A DNA stretch of 64,000 nucleotides, from assembly GCF_009709575.1 (NCBI RefSeq), contig NZ_WIXO01000001.1, positions 1,550,001 to 1,614,000 on the forward strand, written 5' to 3'. Position numbers and translations under genes: made by a program. Numbering within the stretch: the stretch's first letter is position 1; every line of letters begins with the position of its first letter. The notes beneath the pieces were generated by a model. The model searched no databases and was not told the DNA's origin. It saw nothing but the letters and a program-made list of their open reading frames with translations. This document shows, piece after piece, positions 15,997 through 25,205 of this stretch. The stretch is from Streptomyces taklimakanensis. Its GTDB lineage: Bacteria; Actinomycetota; Actinomycetes; Streptomycetales; Streptomycetaceae.

Positions 15997-18554
15997 CGGG
16001 CGACCTTTCCGTCGGCGCCGGTCGCGCCGCGCGTGTAGCGGGGGTGGATGAGACCGACGCAGGAGTAGGTCAGGTCGTCGGTCTCCTCGACGGGCACGCC
16101 GCGCTGGTCGGCGAGGAGCCGTATGTGGTCCAGGTCGGCGCCCGCGCCGCGCCGTACCAGCACCCGCCAGGGGACGCGGCGCAGCAGTACCCGGGTGGTC
16201 TCGCCCACGCCGGGCTTGACGAGGTTGACGTCCCCGATGCCGTACTCCTCGCTGATCCGCTCGACCGTCCGCCGACCGGCCCAGGTGGGGGTGCGGTCGG
16301 CGGCGAGCAGCTCCCGTGTGGAGACGGCGACGTCGGGGCGCACCGTGTCGAAGTGGGTCTCGACGGTGTCCAGGAAGTACCGGGAGACGTCCGCGTCGGC
16401 CAGCTCGCGGTAGAACTTCGCGCCGTGGAAGTCGCCGGGGCCGACGAGGTCGGCGCGGAGCACGGTGCGCGAGACGAGGCCGGAGACGGTGGAGTTGAGG
16501 CAGGCCGAGGGAACGAGGAAGTCCTCGCGGGTGCCGTAGGTGCGCACGCAGCCGCCGGGGTCGGCCAGGACGGCGATCTCCGGGTCGAAGCCGGGGAAGG
16601 GCCGCAGCGCGTCGGCGAGTTCGCGGGTGATGGCGCCCTTGCCGGTCCAGCCGTCGACGAAGACGATGTCGGACGGGTCGTGGTGGGCGGCCAGCCAGCG
16701 CAGGGCGGTGGTGTCGATGCCGCGGCCGCGGACGATGGAGACGGCGTAGTGCGGCAGGTCCAGGCCGTGGACGTGCCGGGCCCAGCGGCGCATCAGCACC
16801 CCGACGGGCGTGCCGGCGCGCGCGAGGGAGGCCAGGACGATGCCCCGCCCCCGGGGCCCTCGGGGGCCTCGTTCGGCGAGCAGGGTCTCGGTGACGGTTC
16901 CGACCGCGTGGGCGACGCGCGCGGCGGAGGCTTCCAGGGCCTGGTGGAACAGCCGCTGGTACTCCCGGCTCGGCTGGTACTCCACCGGCAGCGACTCGGC
17001 GTAGTGCGCGCCGCCGGACTGGATGGCCTCCTCGCGTTCCTCGGTGGGTGCCTCCAGTCGGACGTCGGAGAGGTCCTGGAGGAGCCAGCCGACGTCCTCG
17101 GCCCGGTAGGAGGAGAACCGTGGGCCGCGCAGCGGGGAGGGCAGCGGCAGGTGGGAGGGCACGACGGCGAGCAGCACCCGGCCGGTGTGGGCGGCGAGGT
17201 GGGCGAGCAGGCCGTCGGGGGCGTGCAGGGCGGGGGTGTCGGCGGCGGAGTCCACCACGGTGACGATGGCGTCGAAGCCCCGACCGGTGGTGTCGTGGAC
17301 GTTGTAGGCGTAGCGGAGGCCCGGTGCGTCGGGGGTGCCGTCGGCGGGGTCGTCGTGGGCGGGGAAGACCAGGCGGGTGCGTATCGCGTAGCCGGGCTCG
17401 TCGACCGCCAGGACGGGCGAGCGGGTGGTGGTGGAGAAGCGCACCTCGGCGTCGGTGGCGTCGGTGAGCGCGCCGGCCAGCCGCAGCGGCGCGTACATCA
17501 GTTCCTCGCAGCCCAGGACGAGGACCCGCCACGCCCCGTCGGGCAGGTGCGCCGCGATCCGCTCGGCCATCGCCGGCAGGGCGGCCTCCAGGCGGGCGCG
17601 GTGGGCGGGGGTGAAGCCGTGCCGTCCGCCGTCGGGGACGCCCAGGGGCCAGCCCAGGTCGACGCGGCGCACCTCGTACGGCCCGTCGGCGGGCGGGGGC
17701 GGCGGGGTGTCGTGGGCCAGGGCCAGGGCGGCGCCGCGTTCCAGCACGTCCTCGGGGAGACGTACGGTGCCGGTGGCCAGGGCCACCACGTCGAGGCGGG
17801 CGCCGAGGTCGGCGGCGAACTTGTCCAGGCGGGCACGGTCGGCCTCGCCGCGCAGGTCGGTGAGGGCGACGATCACGTAGCGCTCGCGCGGGAAGGCGCG
17901 GTGGAGGGCGGCGATGGTGTTCAGGACGGTGGTGCCGGTGGAGAACTCGTCGTCCACCAGGACCAGCGGGCCGTCCCCGGCGAGCAGTTCCGGGTCCTCG
18001 GGCAGCAGCAGGTGCGAGGTGGCGTGGGAGTGTTCCTCCTCGAAGCCGCCGACGGGTCGCACGCCGGGGACGCGGCGGCGGGTGGAGTGGAGGTAGTCGG
18101 CGGTGCCCAGGCCGTCGGCGACGCTGTGGCCGAGCGCCGTGGCCGTTTCGGCGTAGCCGAGGACGACGGCCCGGTCGGCGTCGTCGCCCAGCAGGGCTCG
18201 GACCCTCTCGCCCAGGCCGACCCCGGTCCCGTGGACGATCTCCGGGAGTTGCGGCACGTGTTTGCCCAGCACCCGGGAGACCAGCAGGTGGGCGCGGCGG
18301 GGGTTGCGGCGCAGGGCCAGGCCGACCAGGTCGCGCAGACCGTCGGGTTCGCCCGGGGGCGTCTCCAGCCGGACGCCCAGGCGCCGTGCGACCCACTCCC
18401 CCGGCCACCGCCGGGACGTGGGGGGCCGCTCGTCCTCCACGGCCCGTCCGTCGTCGTCCGTCCGTCCGTCCGTCGCCGCGTCCCCGTGCTTTTCCGTCGT
18501 CACCGTGTCGTCCGTGTCCTTCGTCGTCGCCGTGTTCGTCCGTGGTGGGTTCAC
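15993..18554 (-). CDS. Ter-operon fusion: phosphoribosyltransferase, TRSP, StiP-like and PELOTA-like regions
   Basis: 853 aa. After a 50-residue low-complexity start come: a phosphoribosyltransferase-like region (about 55-300) with PRPP loop LVDDEFSTGTT at 199-209; a TRSP region (about 340-470) with its signature TTRSP at 376-380; a StiP-like second PRTase region (about 478-690; FSSYRAEDVGWLLQDLS, GGAHYAESLPVEY, VDGWTGKGAI); and a C-terminal PELOTA-like segment (NLVKPGVGETTRVLLRR, then CVGLIHP). In many genomes the first two and last two parts are separate genes. The GTG at 18554 overlaps the lyase stop by 4 bp, which decides the start. Probably attaches a base-like moiety to phosphoribose for an unknown nucleoside-like stress metabolite. 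Confidence 0.85.
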   Translation of the reverse strand: MNPPRTNTATTKDTDDTVTTEKHGDAATDGRTDDDGRAVEDERPPTSRRWPGEWVARRLGVRLETPPGEPDGLRDLVGLALRRNPRRAHLLVSRVLGKHVPQLPEIVHGTGVGLGERVRALLGDDADRAVVLGYAETATALGHSVADGLGTADYLHSTRRRVPGVRPVGGFEEEHSHATSHLLLPEDPELLAGDGPLVLVDDEFSTGTTVLNTIAALHRAFPRERYVIVALTDLRGEADRARLDKFAADLGARLDVVALATGTVRLPEDVLERGAALALAHDTPPPPPADGPYEVRRVDLGWPLGVPDGGRHGFTPAHRARLEAALPAMAERIAAHLPDGAWRVLVLGCEELMYAPLRLAGALTDATDAEVRFSTTTRSPVLAVDEPGYAIRTRLVFPAHDDPADGTPDAPGLRYAYNVHDTTGRGFDAIVTVVDSAADTPALHAPDGLLAHLAAHTGRVLLAVVPSHLPLPSPLRGPRFSSYRAEDVGWLLQDLSDVRLEAPTEEREEAIQSGGAHYAESLPVEYQPSREYQRLFHQALEASAARVAHAVGTVTETLLAERGPRGPRGRGIVLASLARAGTPVGVLMRRWARHVHGLDLPHYAVSIVRGRGIDTTALRWLAAHHDPSDIVFVDGWTGKGAITRELADALRPFPGFDPEIAVLADPGGCVRTYGTREDFLVPSACLNSTVSGLVSRTVLRADLVGPGDFHGAKFYRELADADVSRYFLDTVETHFDTVRPDVAVSTRELLAADRTPTWAGRRTVERISEEYGIGDVNLVKPGVGETTRVLLRRVPWRVLVRRGAGADLDHIRLLADQRGVPVEETDDLTYSCVGLIHPRYTRGATGADGKVAR

Positions 18555-19723
18555 GAGGCCGTTCCCGCCGCCAGCAACTCGACGAACCCCACGCCCTCGC
18601 GGGCGACGCCGAAGGCATCGGCCCGCAGCAGGGTACGTTCGGCCCAGGCGCGGTGCGGCTTCACCTCGTTCATCTTGTTGGTGTACGCGGACCGCACCAC
18701 GCCGCCTCCGTCGCGTTCGGGCCTCAGGATGTCCGTGGCGTCGCTGAACTCCTCGTGGCTGACCACCGACAGGGCGTGCACGGGGGCCACGTGGGAGGGG
18801 TGTATGCAGGTCTTGCCCGTCAGGCCGTTGGCACGGTCCAGTTCGATCTCGCGCAGCAGGCCGTCCATGTCGTGTGCGATCAGTTCGGTGCGCAGTTCCT
18901 CGGCGCGGCCGGTGAACGGGCTGCGGCGCAGTTGCGGCTTGAACATCCGTTCCTGGAGCCGGAAGTACTCCCACACCGGTCCGGTGACGGTGAACCCCGT
19001 CCCGTCGGCACGGCCGAGCACGTTGACGACGTCGGCGATGACGGAGGCGACGATCTGCACGTCGTAGGCGGTCATCTCGGGGCTGCGGCGCAGCCCGTAG
19101 GCGGAGCAGAAGTCGGTGACGCCGAGGCGGAGTGCCAGGACCCGCTCGCGGTACTTGTCGACGGTGCGGGCGATGCCCGTCAGGGTCTCCACGCGCGTTT
19201 CCAGGTGCAGCAGTTCGGGGGACTCCAGGACGGGCATGGCGAAAAGCCGTCTTCCGCAGGCGGCCTCGGCGTCTTCCAGCGCCTCCAGGAAGGGGATGCC
19301 GCGCTCCTCGGTGAACTTGGGCAGCACGAATCCGGACAGCAGGCGCGCGGCGGGGCCCAGCCGGCGGGCGAGGCCGGTGATCTGGGAGGGTTCGCGGACC
19401 CGGACGAACAGCAGCGGCGGTTCGTCGACGCCCGTGCCGGTGTCGTCGGCCAGCACGGTGAGCTGCGCGACCAGGTTCTCCTCGGCCCGGGCCACGTCGG
19501 CGTCGCCGATGGAGTCCTCCAGGCAGAGGACCATGGAGACCACTCCGCGCCGCCTCTGTTTGAGTACGTCGTCGGCGAGCCGGGGACGGGTCGCGGGGCT
19601 GTAGAGGGTGGCGCCGAGGGCCACCGAGAGCAGTCGGGCCGGCGAGTGTGACGTGAACTCGACCGGCTCCCGGTGGAACAGCTCGCGTCGGACCTCGGGC
19701 CGAAGGTGTCCGAAATGCTGCAT
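18551..19723 (-). CDS. HpcH/CitE-type TIM-barrel C-C lyase of the Ter operon
   Basis: 390 aa. It matches the TIM-barrel C-C bond lyase family seen beside Ter genes (SMVLCLEDSIGD, LRLGVTDFCSAYGLRRS, GLTGKTCIHPSHVAPV). The acidic ED pair and the downstream Asp bind the metal in the related citrate lyase family. It is the first gene of the four-gene operon, with a GGGGGT ribosome site before its ATG. It probably supplies or trims a carbon skeleton for the phosphoribosyltransferases that follow. Confidence 0.88.
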   Translation of the reverse strand: MQHFGHLRPEVRRELFHREPVEFTSHSPARLLSVALGATLYSPATRPRLADDVLKQRRRGVVSMVLCLEDSIGDADVARAEENLVAQLTVLADDTGTGVDEPPLLFVRVREPSQITGLARRLGPAARLLSGFVLPKFTEERGIPFLEALEDAEAACGRRLFAMPVLESPELLHLETRVETLTGIARTVDKYRERVLALRLGVTDFCSAYGLRRSPEMTAYDVQIVASVIADVVNVLGRADGTGFTVTGPVWEYFRLQERMFKPQLRRSPFTGRAEELRTELIAHDMDGLLREIELDRANGLTGKTCIHPSHVAPVHALSVVSHEEFSDATDILRPERDGGGVVRSAYTNKMNEVKPHRAWAERTLLRADAFGVAREGVGFVELLAAGTAS

Positions 19724-19911
19724 GGGACCCCCGTTTCCTGACCGGTTTCATGGCTTTCATGAACGCGAACCGGCCAATCGCCTCCTGCACAGTACGCAGA
19801 TGCGCGGCTCGAAAGTTACCCCACGCACGAACAAAGCATGATGTACGGGTAAACCTCGGGGGTCACGGCTCCCGCGTTGTACCGACGCGCCGGGGCAGGC
19901 AGGATGGCCGT

Positions 19912-20952
19912 ATGACGCACGCAATGCTGAAGGGGTCGAACATCCAGCTCCAGGCGGCGGCCGTGCGCGCCGTACTGCGCTGGACACCGGGCACGGACGT
20001 GCACTACGTCGACGCCTCCGCGCTGCTGCTGGGCACGGACGGGCGCGTGCGCTCCGACGAGGACTTCGTCTTCTACAACCAACCGCGACACCCCTCGGGA
20101 CTGGTCCGGTACCTCCCCAAGCGGAACGAGCCCGAGGGCCTGACCGACACGGTCGAGGTGGACCTCGCCGGACTCGACCCGTCCGTGGAGCGGGTGATGC
20201 TGTCGGCCTCGGCGGACGGCGGCACCTTCGCGGACGTGCGCGACCTGGTGCTGCTGGTGGTGGACGCCGGGAGCGGGGAGACGGTCGCCCACTTCGAGAT
20301 CCACCCCGAGACGGGCTCGGAGACCGCGCTGATCTGCGGCGAGCTGTACCGGCGCGGGGACGGCTGGAAGTTCCGGGCGTTGGGCCAGGGGTACGACACC
20401 GGGCTGACGGGGCTGGCCACGGACTTCGGAGTCACGGTCGAGGACGCCCCGGACACGGAGGGCGGCCCCGCCCAGACGATTCCGCAGCCGCCTCCCGAGC
20501 CGGACTTCCCCGACCCGGACCCGGCGCCCGAGCCCCGGCCGGAGCCCGAGCCGCACCCCGAGCCGCCGCCCGGCCCGACGCCTCCGCCGCCGCGTCCCGT
20601 CCCCGGGCCCACCCCCGGTCCCGAGCCGCTGCCGGAGCCCGAGCCACAGCCGAGCCCCGAACCGGCCGCCGCCTCGGCTCCGGTCCCGGCCTCCCACCCG
20701 ACGGCACCGGTGCCCGCGCAGCCCGCCGCGGGCCCTCCGGCCTTCCCTCCGGCGCCCCCCGTGCCTCCGGGGGAGCCTCCGGCGGGCGGCTACCCGCAGC
20801 CGCCGGCGCACACGCCGCCCCGGCCCGCGTACGGGTATCCGCACGGCACGGTGCCGCCGCCCCCGCCGGTGCGGCCTCCGGCGGCTCCGCCCGCGCAGCC
20901 CGATCCGGCCTTCACGCTGCCCCCGCAGGGGCCGCAGTTCCTGGGGCGCTGA
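19912..20952 (+). CDS. TerD-family protein with a long proline-rich tail
   Basis: 346 aa. Residues about 5-180 are a TerD domain, with DASALLLGTDGRVRSDEDF and ETALICGELYRRGDGWKF, a calcium-binding beta sandwich linked to tellurite and stress resistance. Residues about 185-346 are a Pro/Glu then Pro/Ala/Gly tail (EPRPEPEPHPEPPPGP) ending PQGPQFLGR. The tail may span a wall-like layer or bind partners. Transcription is divergent from the lyase operon, sharing a 188-bp gap. ATG at 19912. Confidence 0.9.
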   Translation: MTHAMLKGSNIQLQAAAVRAVLRWTPGTDVHYVDASALLLGTDGRVRSDEDFVFYNQPRHPSGLVRYLPKRNEPEGLTDTVEVDLAGLDPSVERVMLSASADGGTFADVRDLVLLVVDAGSGETVAHFEIHPETGSETALICGELYRRGDGWKFRALGQGYDTGLTGLATDFGVTVEDAPDTEGGPAQTIPQPPPEPDFPDPDPAPEPRPEPEPHPEPPPGPTPPPPRPVPGPTPGPEPLPEPEPQPSPEPAAASAPVPASHPTAPVPAQPAAGPPAFPPAPPVPPGEPPAGGYPQPPAHTPPRPAYGYPHGTVPPPPPVRPPAAPPAQPDPAFTLPPQGPQFLGR

Positions 20953-21021
20953 CCGGCCGGCGCCCCGCCCGGGAGAGGGACCGTGCGCGGTCCGCCCCGG
21001 CCCGGGTGGGGCGCCGGCCGG
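20953..21021. terminator. Bidirectional terminator between TerD and TerA-like genes
   Basis: Near-perfect 21-bp outer arms (20953-20973 / 21001-21021) around an inner hairpin (GGACCG...CGGTCC). It lies between convergent genes. Confidence 0.8.
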
Positions 21022-21027
21022 CGTCCG

Positions 21028-21801
21028 TCAGGCCCGGGAGGTCTTCTTCTTGTAGCCGCGTCCCCACTGCAGGCCCCAGCCGTAGAGTCGGTCCAGTTCG
21101 GACTGGAAGCCGTAGACGTAGCGGACCTCGCGGCGCACCACCAGATGCCCCTTGGTGTCGTGCTCGATCAGCACCACCGCGCACGAGCGCGCCTCGGGGG
21201 CCCGTTCGTCGAGCCCGATCTCGATGCGGGGGCCGTTGCCGGGGATGAGCGTGACCACCCCCTGCGTACGGTCGAACGCGGGGGTGCCGTCGTAGATGTA
21301 GACGAAGACCAGCAGCCGTTGGATCTCGTCCTTGTGGTCGAGGTTGACGTAGATGGTCTCGCCCGAGGAGCCGCCGAAGCGGTCGTCACCGCTGAGCTTG
21401 ACGTACGGCGGCGCGTTGATCTCCCCCAGCAGGCCGCCCAGGGACTGCACGACGCCCTTGGAGCCGTCCTTCAGTTCGTACAGGCAGGCCAGGTCGAGGT
21501 CGACCGTCACCATGCTCTGGGTGTGCCCCTGCACCGGCTCCGGCTTGAACGCCCGGAGCGGGTTGCGGAACAGGCTGTCGCGTCGCGGTCGCCCGTCGAA
21601 GTCGGAGGAGCGCATCCGCCAGGAGAGGTTGATCTGCAGATGGCCGCTGTCGGCGCCCTGTCGGGTGAGCGAGACCGTCGGGTGCCGCTTGGACAGCTCC
21701 ATCGCGTACGTCCCCGGGCCGCCGATGGTGTCGAACCTCGGGCCCCTGCGCATGCCGCCGCGCCAGTTCTCCCAGAGGGAGACCATGCCTTCCCACCCCA
21801 C
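21028..21801 (-). CDS. TerA-like tellurite-resistance/stress protein
   Basis: 257 aa. The core SMVTVDLDLACLYELKDGSKG and DDRFGGSSGETIYVNLDHKDEIQRL matches the TerD-superfamily TerA-type proteins, with acidic calcium-site residues. A GTG at 21801 is used as the start; an ATG at 21786 (MVSLWENW) is a plausible alternative that would remove five residues. It is in the same orientation as DUF475 and the paired TerD genes downstream in coordinate. Its role is presumed to be in the Ter membrane complex. Confidence 0.85.
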   Translation of the reverse strand: MGWEGMVSLWENWRGGMRRGPRFDTIGGPGTYAMELSKRHPTVSLTRQGADSGHLQINLSWRMRSSDFDGRPRRDSLFRNPLRAFKPEPVQGHTQSMVTVDLDLACLYELKDGSKGVVQSLGGLLGEINAPPYVKLSGDDRFGGSSGETIYVNLDHKDEIQRLLVFVYIYDGTPAFDRTQGVVTLIPGNGPRIEIGLDERAPEARSCAVVLIEHDTKGHLVVRREVRYVYGFQSELDRLYGWGLQWGRGYKKKTSRA

Positions 21802-21921
21802 CTTCCGAGCGGACGTCCGTCTCCGTCGCCCACGATCCCTGCCGTACGTGATGCGACGGGGCGGCCACGAGGCTCCGCCTCGTGGCCGCCCCGCACAGAG
21901 CGTTCCGCAATCGTGGAACCG

Positions 21922-23073
21922 TCACACCCCGGAGGGGACTTCCGGCTTCTCCTTCGAGGCACCGCCCTCGCCGCCGCCCTTCGCGGCGTCGAGGCGGTTG
22001 TGCCGCACCGAGGTCCAGAAGGCGGATCCGATCAGGGCGACACCGATGAGGCCGGTGACGACCTCGTTGACGTGCCACCGGATGGTGATCAGCAGCAGGA
22101 CGCCCAGGGCACCGATGGCGTAGTGGGCACCGTGCTCCAGGTAGCGGTACTCGTCCAGCGTGCCCTGCCGGACCAGGTAGACCGTCAGGGACCGGACGTA
22201 CATCGCGCCGATGCCCAGGCCCAGGGCGATGATGACCGGGTCGTTGGTGATCGCGAAGGCGCCGATGACACCGTCGAAGGAGAAGGACGCGTCCAGGACC
22301 TCCAGGTAGAGGAACATGAAGAACGCGGCCTTGCCCGCCAGCAGGACGACCGAGGGTTCCTTGCCGGCGCGCCGGGCGGCCTCCTCGGCCTCCTCCAGCT
22401 GCTCCTCGTCCTCTTCGATCTTGTTCTCGAAGTGGCTGGAGAGACCGTTGACGATCAGGTAGGTGAGAAGACCGGCGATGCCCGCGAGGTAGACCGTCGC
22501 GGATTCGTCGGCGTGGCCCTCGTAGAGCACGGCGTGGGTGCCCAGGACGCTGCCCGAGATCAGCAGGGCGATCAGGGCGACGACCACCGCGAGGCCCTCG
22601 ACCTGCCCGAAGCGGGACAGCGGGCGCTCGATCGGCTTGAGCCAGTGGATGTCGCGGTCCTTGTCGAAGAGGAAGTTGAGGAAGATCATCAACAGGAACA
22701 TGCCGCCGAAGGCCGCGATCGACGGGTGTGCGTCAGTGACCAGCTGCTCGTACCGTTCCTGGTCGTTCAGGGCCAGATCGACCGCCTCGATCGGCCCCAA
22801 CTGGGCCGAGACGGAGACGATCACGATGGGGAACACCAGGCGCATGCCGAACACGGCGATGAGGATGCCGATGGTGAGGAAGATCTTCTGCCAGAACTCG
22901 TTCATCTTCTTCAACACACCGGCGTTGACGACGGCGTTGTCGAAGGACAGCGAGATCTCCAGGATGGAGAGGATCCCCACCAGGGCGAACGCCTCCCACC
23001 CTCCGAACAAGAAGGCGGTGACGAGTCCGGCGGCGGTGACGCCGAAGGACCAGCCGAATGTCCTTAGAACCAC
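21922..23073 (-). CDS. DUF475 (TerC-like) integral membrane protein
   Basis: 383 aa with about eight hydrophobic segments. Acidic residues are embedded in membrane helices (ILEISLSFDNAVVNAGV and LEVLDASFSFDGVIGAF), the twin EDxxxSxDN-like motif of the TerC/DUF475 superfamily, proposed to handle metal ions. A cytoplasmic acidic loop (KIEEDEEQLEEAEEAARRAG) separates the two halves. A stop codon upstream forces the GTG start at 23073. It is adjacent to TerD genes, as in many actinobacteria, and may form the membrane anchor of the Ter system. Confidence 0.88.
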   Translation of the reverse strand: MVLRTFGWSFGVTAAGLVTAFLFGGWEAFALVGILSILEISLSFDNAVVNAGVLKKMNEFWQKIFLTIGILIAVFGMRLVFPIVIVSVSAQLGPIEAVDLALNDQERYEQLVTDAHPSIAAFGGMFLLMIFLNFLFDKDRDIHWLKPIERPLSRFGQVEGLAVVVALIALLISGSVLGTHAVLYEGHADESATVYLAGIAGLLTYLIVNGLSSHFENKIEEDEEQLEEAEEAARRAGKEPSVVLLAGKAAFFMFLYLEVLDASFSFDGVIGAFAITNDPVIIALGLGIGAMYVRSLTVYLVRQGTLDEYRYLEHGAHYAIGALGVLLLITIRWHVNEVVTGLIGVALIGSAFWTSVRHNRLDAAKGGGEGGASKEKPEVPSGV

Positions 23074-23146
23074 TGACTACCCAATCTTCTCTGTCGTGGG
23101 AATCCCCCCACGTCGTGGGCGACGGGGCCGCTGTTCGCGGTCCGCT

Positions 23147-23722
23147 TTACGAAACGTTGACCCCGAAGTCTAGGGCGATGCCCCTCAGCCCTGACGCGTA
23201 CCCCTGCCCCACCGCGCGGAACTTCCATTCGGCGCCGCGCCTGTAGAGCTCGCCGAAGATCATGGCCGTCTCCGAGGAGGCGTCCTCGGTGAGGTCGTAG
23301 CGGGCCAGCTCGACGCCGTCGGCCTGGTTCACCACCCGGATGTAGGCGTCGGTGACCTGGCCGAAGCTCTGCCGGCGGGCGTCGGCGTCGTGGATCGACA
23401 CCGCGAAGACGACCCTGTCGACCCGCGGGGGCACCCGGGAGAGGTCCACCGTGATCGTCTCGTCGTCGCCGCCCGTGCCGCCGACCAGTTCGTCGCCGGT
23501 GTGCTCGACCGAGCCGTCGGGGCTGGTGAGGTTGTTGTAGAAGACGAAGTACTCGTCACCGAGCACCCGGCCGCCCGCGCACAGCAGCGCGCTGGCGTCC
23601 AGGTCGAATCCCGCGCCCGTGGTGGAACGGGCCTTCCATCCCAGACCGACCTGGACCCGGATCAGATCCGGTGCGGCCTTCGAGAGGGAAACGTTTCCCC
23701 CCTTGGCGAGCGTGACGCCCAT
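23147..23722 (-). CDS. terD: TerD-family protein, copy 2
   Basis: 191 aa, the standard TerD length. Starts MGVTLAKGGNVSLSKAAP and contains [28 protein letters not shown] and ELYRRGAEWKFRAVGQGY. Acidic clusters form two calcium sites in the family. A GAAGGGA ribosome site is 4-6 nt before the ATG. It is the close relative of the protein at 23882-24457 and arose by local duplication. Confidence 0.93.
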   Translation of the reverse strand: MGVTLAKGGNVSLSKAAPDLIRVQVGLGWKARSTTGAGFDLDASALLCAGGRVLGDEYFVFYNNLTSPDGSVEHTGDELVGGTGGDDETITVDLSRVPPRVDRVVFAVSIHDADARRQSFGQVTDAYIRVVNQADGVELARYDLTEDASSETAMIFGELYRRGAEWKFRAVGQGYASGLRGIALDFGVNVS

Positions 23723-23881
23723 GTTCCCTTCCTCTCCCGGTGCGGCGGTGCGGTCGGTGTCGTCAAGCCCGTCCGGCGCCGCACACCCCCCGAACACGGA
23801 AGTCTGCGGCGCCGGACTCCGTCGAGCTCGGGTGCGACCGACCGACGGCAGGCGACGACGGTGCGGTGCGCCCCGGTGGCC

Positions 23882-24457
23882 TCAGACGTTGACGCCGAAG
23901 TCCTGCGCGATGCCGCGCAGGCCCGAGGCGTAGCCCTGGCCGATGGCCCGGAACTTCCACTCGGAACCGTGGCGGTAGAGCTCGCCGAAGACCATCGCCG
24001 TCTCGGTGGAGGCGTCCTCGGTGAGGTCGTAGCGGGCCAGCTCCCGGCCGTCGGCCTGGTTCACCACCCGGATGTAGGCGTTGCGGACCTGGCCGAAGCT
24101 CTGCTGACGGGCCTCGGCCTCGTAGATCGACACCGGGAACACGATCTTGGCGACGTCCGCCGGCACCCCGGCGAGGTTCACCTTGATGACCTCGTCGTCG
24201 CCGTCGCCCTCACCGGTGAGGTTGTCGCCGGTGTGCTCCACGGAGCCGTCGGGGCTGGTGAGGTTGTTGAAGAAGACGAAGTTCCGGTCGTCGGCGACCT
24301 TCCCCTCGGTGTTGGTCAGCAGCGCGCTGGCGTCCAGGTCGAATTCCGCGCCCGTGGTGGTGCGGGCGTCCCAGCCCAGACCGACCATGACGGCGGTCAG
24401 GTTGGGGGCTTCCTTGGTCAGCGAGACGTTGCCGCCCTTGCTGAGGCTGACTCCCAC
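23882..24457 (-). CDS. terD: TerD-family protein, copy 3
   Basis: 191 aa. Starts [18 protein letters not shown] and has the same core as the copy at 23147, with [19 protein letters not shown] and [20 protein letters not shown]. The GTG start follows a good GGGAGGACTC site. It is the first of the tandem TerD genes, transcribed toward the DUF475 gene. It probably binds calcium and participates in the stress-response complex. Confidence 0.94.
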   Translation of the reverse strand: MGVSLSKGGNVSLTKEAPNLTAVMVGLGWDARTTTGAEFDLDASALLTNTEGKVADDRNFVFFNNLTSPDGSVEHTGDNLTGEGDGDDEVIKVNLAGVPADVAKIVFPVSIYEAEARQQSFGQVRNAYIRVVNQADGRELARYDLTEDASTETAMVFGELYRHGSEWKFRAIGQGYASGLRGIAQDFGVNV

Positions 24458-24573
24458 GAGTCCTCCCGGTGGTTCCATGAGAGCACGGTGTGCCCCCAAA
24501 TGCGTGTGCTGTGGACAACGAGCCGATCCTAGTGATCGGTTCCCTCCCCCCGTAGGGGCTCGTACCCGTGCGC

Positions 24574-25032
24574 CTACAGGTTCTCCAGCGCCTTGGCGTA
24601 CTCGTTCAGGTCCCGCGCGTCGGGCAGCGCGTTGACGACGCTCCAGCGCACCACGCCCTCCTTGTCGATGACGAAGGTGCCGCGCAGGGCACAGCCCTTC
24701 TCCTCGTCCAGGACGCCGTACGCGCGCGCGGCGGCCCCGTGCGGCCAGAAGTCCGACAGCAGCGGGTAGTCCAACCCCTCCTGTTCGGCGAAGACGCGCA
24801 GCGTGAACGGCGAGTCACAGGAGACGGCCAGGAGCTGGACGTCGTCGTTGACGAAGCGGGGCAGCTCGTCGCGCAGGGCGCACAGCTCACCGGTGCACAC
24901 ACCGGTGAAGGCGAAGGGGTAGAAGAGCAGGACGACGTTCTTGCGTCCGCGGAAGTCGGCGAGCCGGACGGTCTCGCCGTGCTGGTTCCTCAGCTCGAAA
25001 TCCGGGGCTTCGGTACCGGCCTCGATCGCCAT
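24574..25032 (-). CDS. Peroxiredoxin (AhpE type)
   Basis: 152 aa. The peroxidatic cysteine C46 lies in [12 protein letters not shown]51 follows five residues later. This matches one-cysteine AhpE-like peroxiredoxins of actinobacteria that reduce hydroperoxides. The N-terminus [20 protein letters not shown] is complete. The ATG has a GGGAAG site. It is downstream of DUF3052, separated by a terminator hairpin at 25073-25107, so it is probably an independent transcript. Confidence 0.92.
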   Translation of the reverse strand: MAIEAGTEAPDFELRNQHGETVRLADFRGRKNVVLLFYPFAFTGVCTGELCALRDELPRFVNDDVQLLAVSCDSPFTLRVFAEQEGLDYPLLSDFWPHGAAARAYGVLDEEKGCALRGTFVIDKEGVVRWSVVNALPDARDLNEYAKALENL

Positions 25033-25072
25033 GGGGCTTCCCTTCGGTAGGTGACGGCCCCACCCTACGCAG

Positions 25073-25107
25073 CGAGCCCCCGCGCGGTGTGTCCGCGCGG
25101 GGGCTCG
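25073..25107 (-). terminator. Terminator after DUF3052
   Basis: Perfect 15-bp stem (25073-25087 / 25093-25107) with a 5-nt loop, downstream of the leftward DUF3052 gene and upstream of the peroxiredoxin. Confidence 0.75.
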
Positions 25108-25205
25108 GGGTCTGGGGCGCCGTCCCGGGCCCGCGGGGCGGGCCGACCGGACCGTGGGCCGACCGGTTCGGTCGGCGGTCCGGTTCCGGGCACGGTGCCC
25201 GCGGT

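Noticed and set aside
18456..18471. GTCC tetranucleotide repeat as a phase-variation tract
   Set aside because: Only four units, and it lies in the low-complexity leader of the fusion protein. Too short to support slippage.
16044..19067. A 1007-residue open frame on the + strand
   Set aside because: It lies antisense to the fusion enzyme and lyase genes and has no family signature. High GC content keeps opposite frames open.
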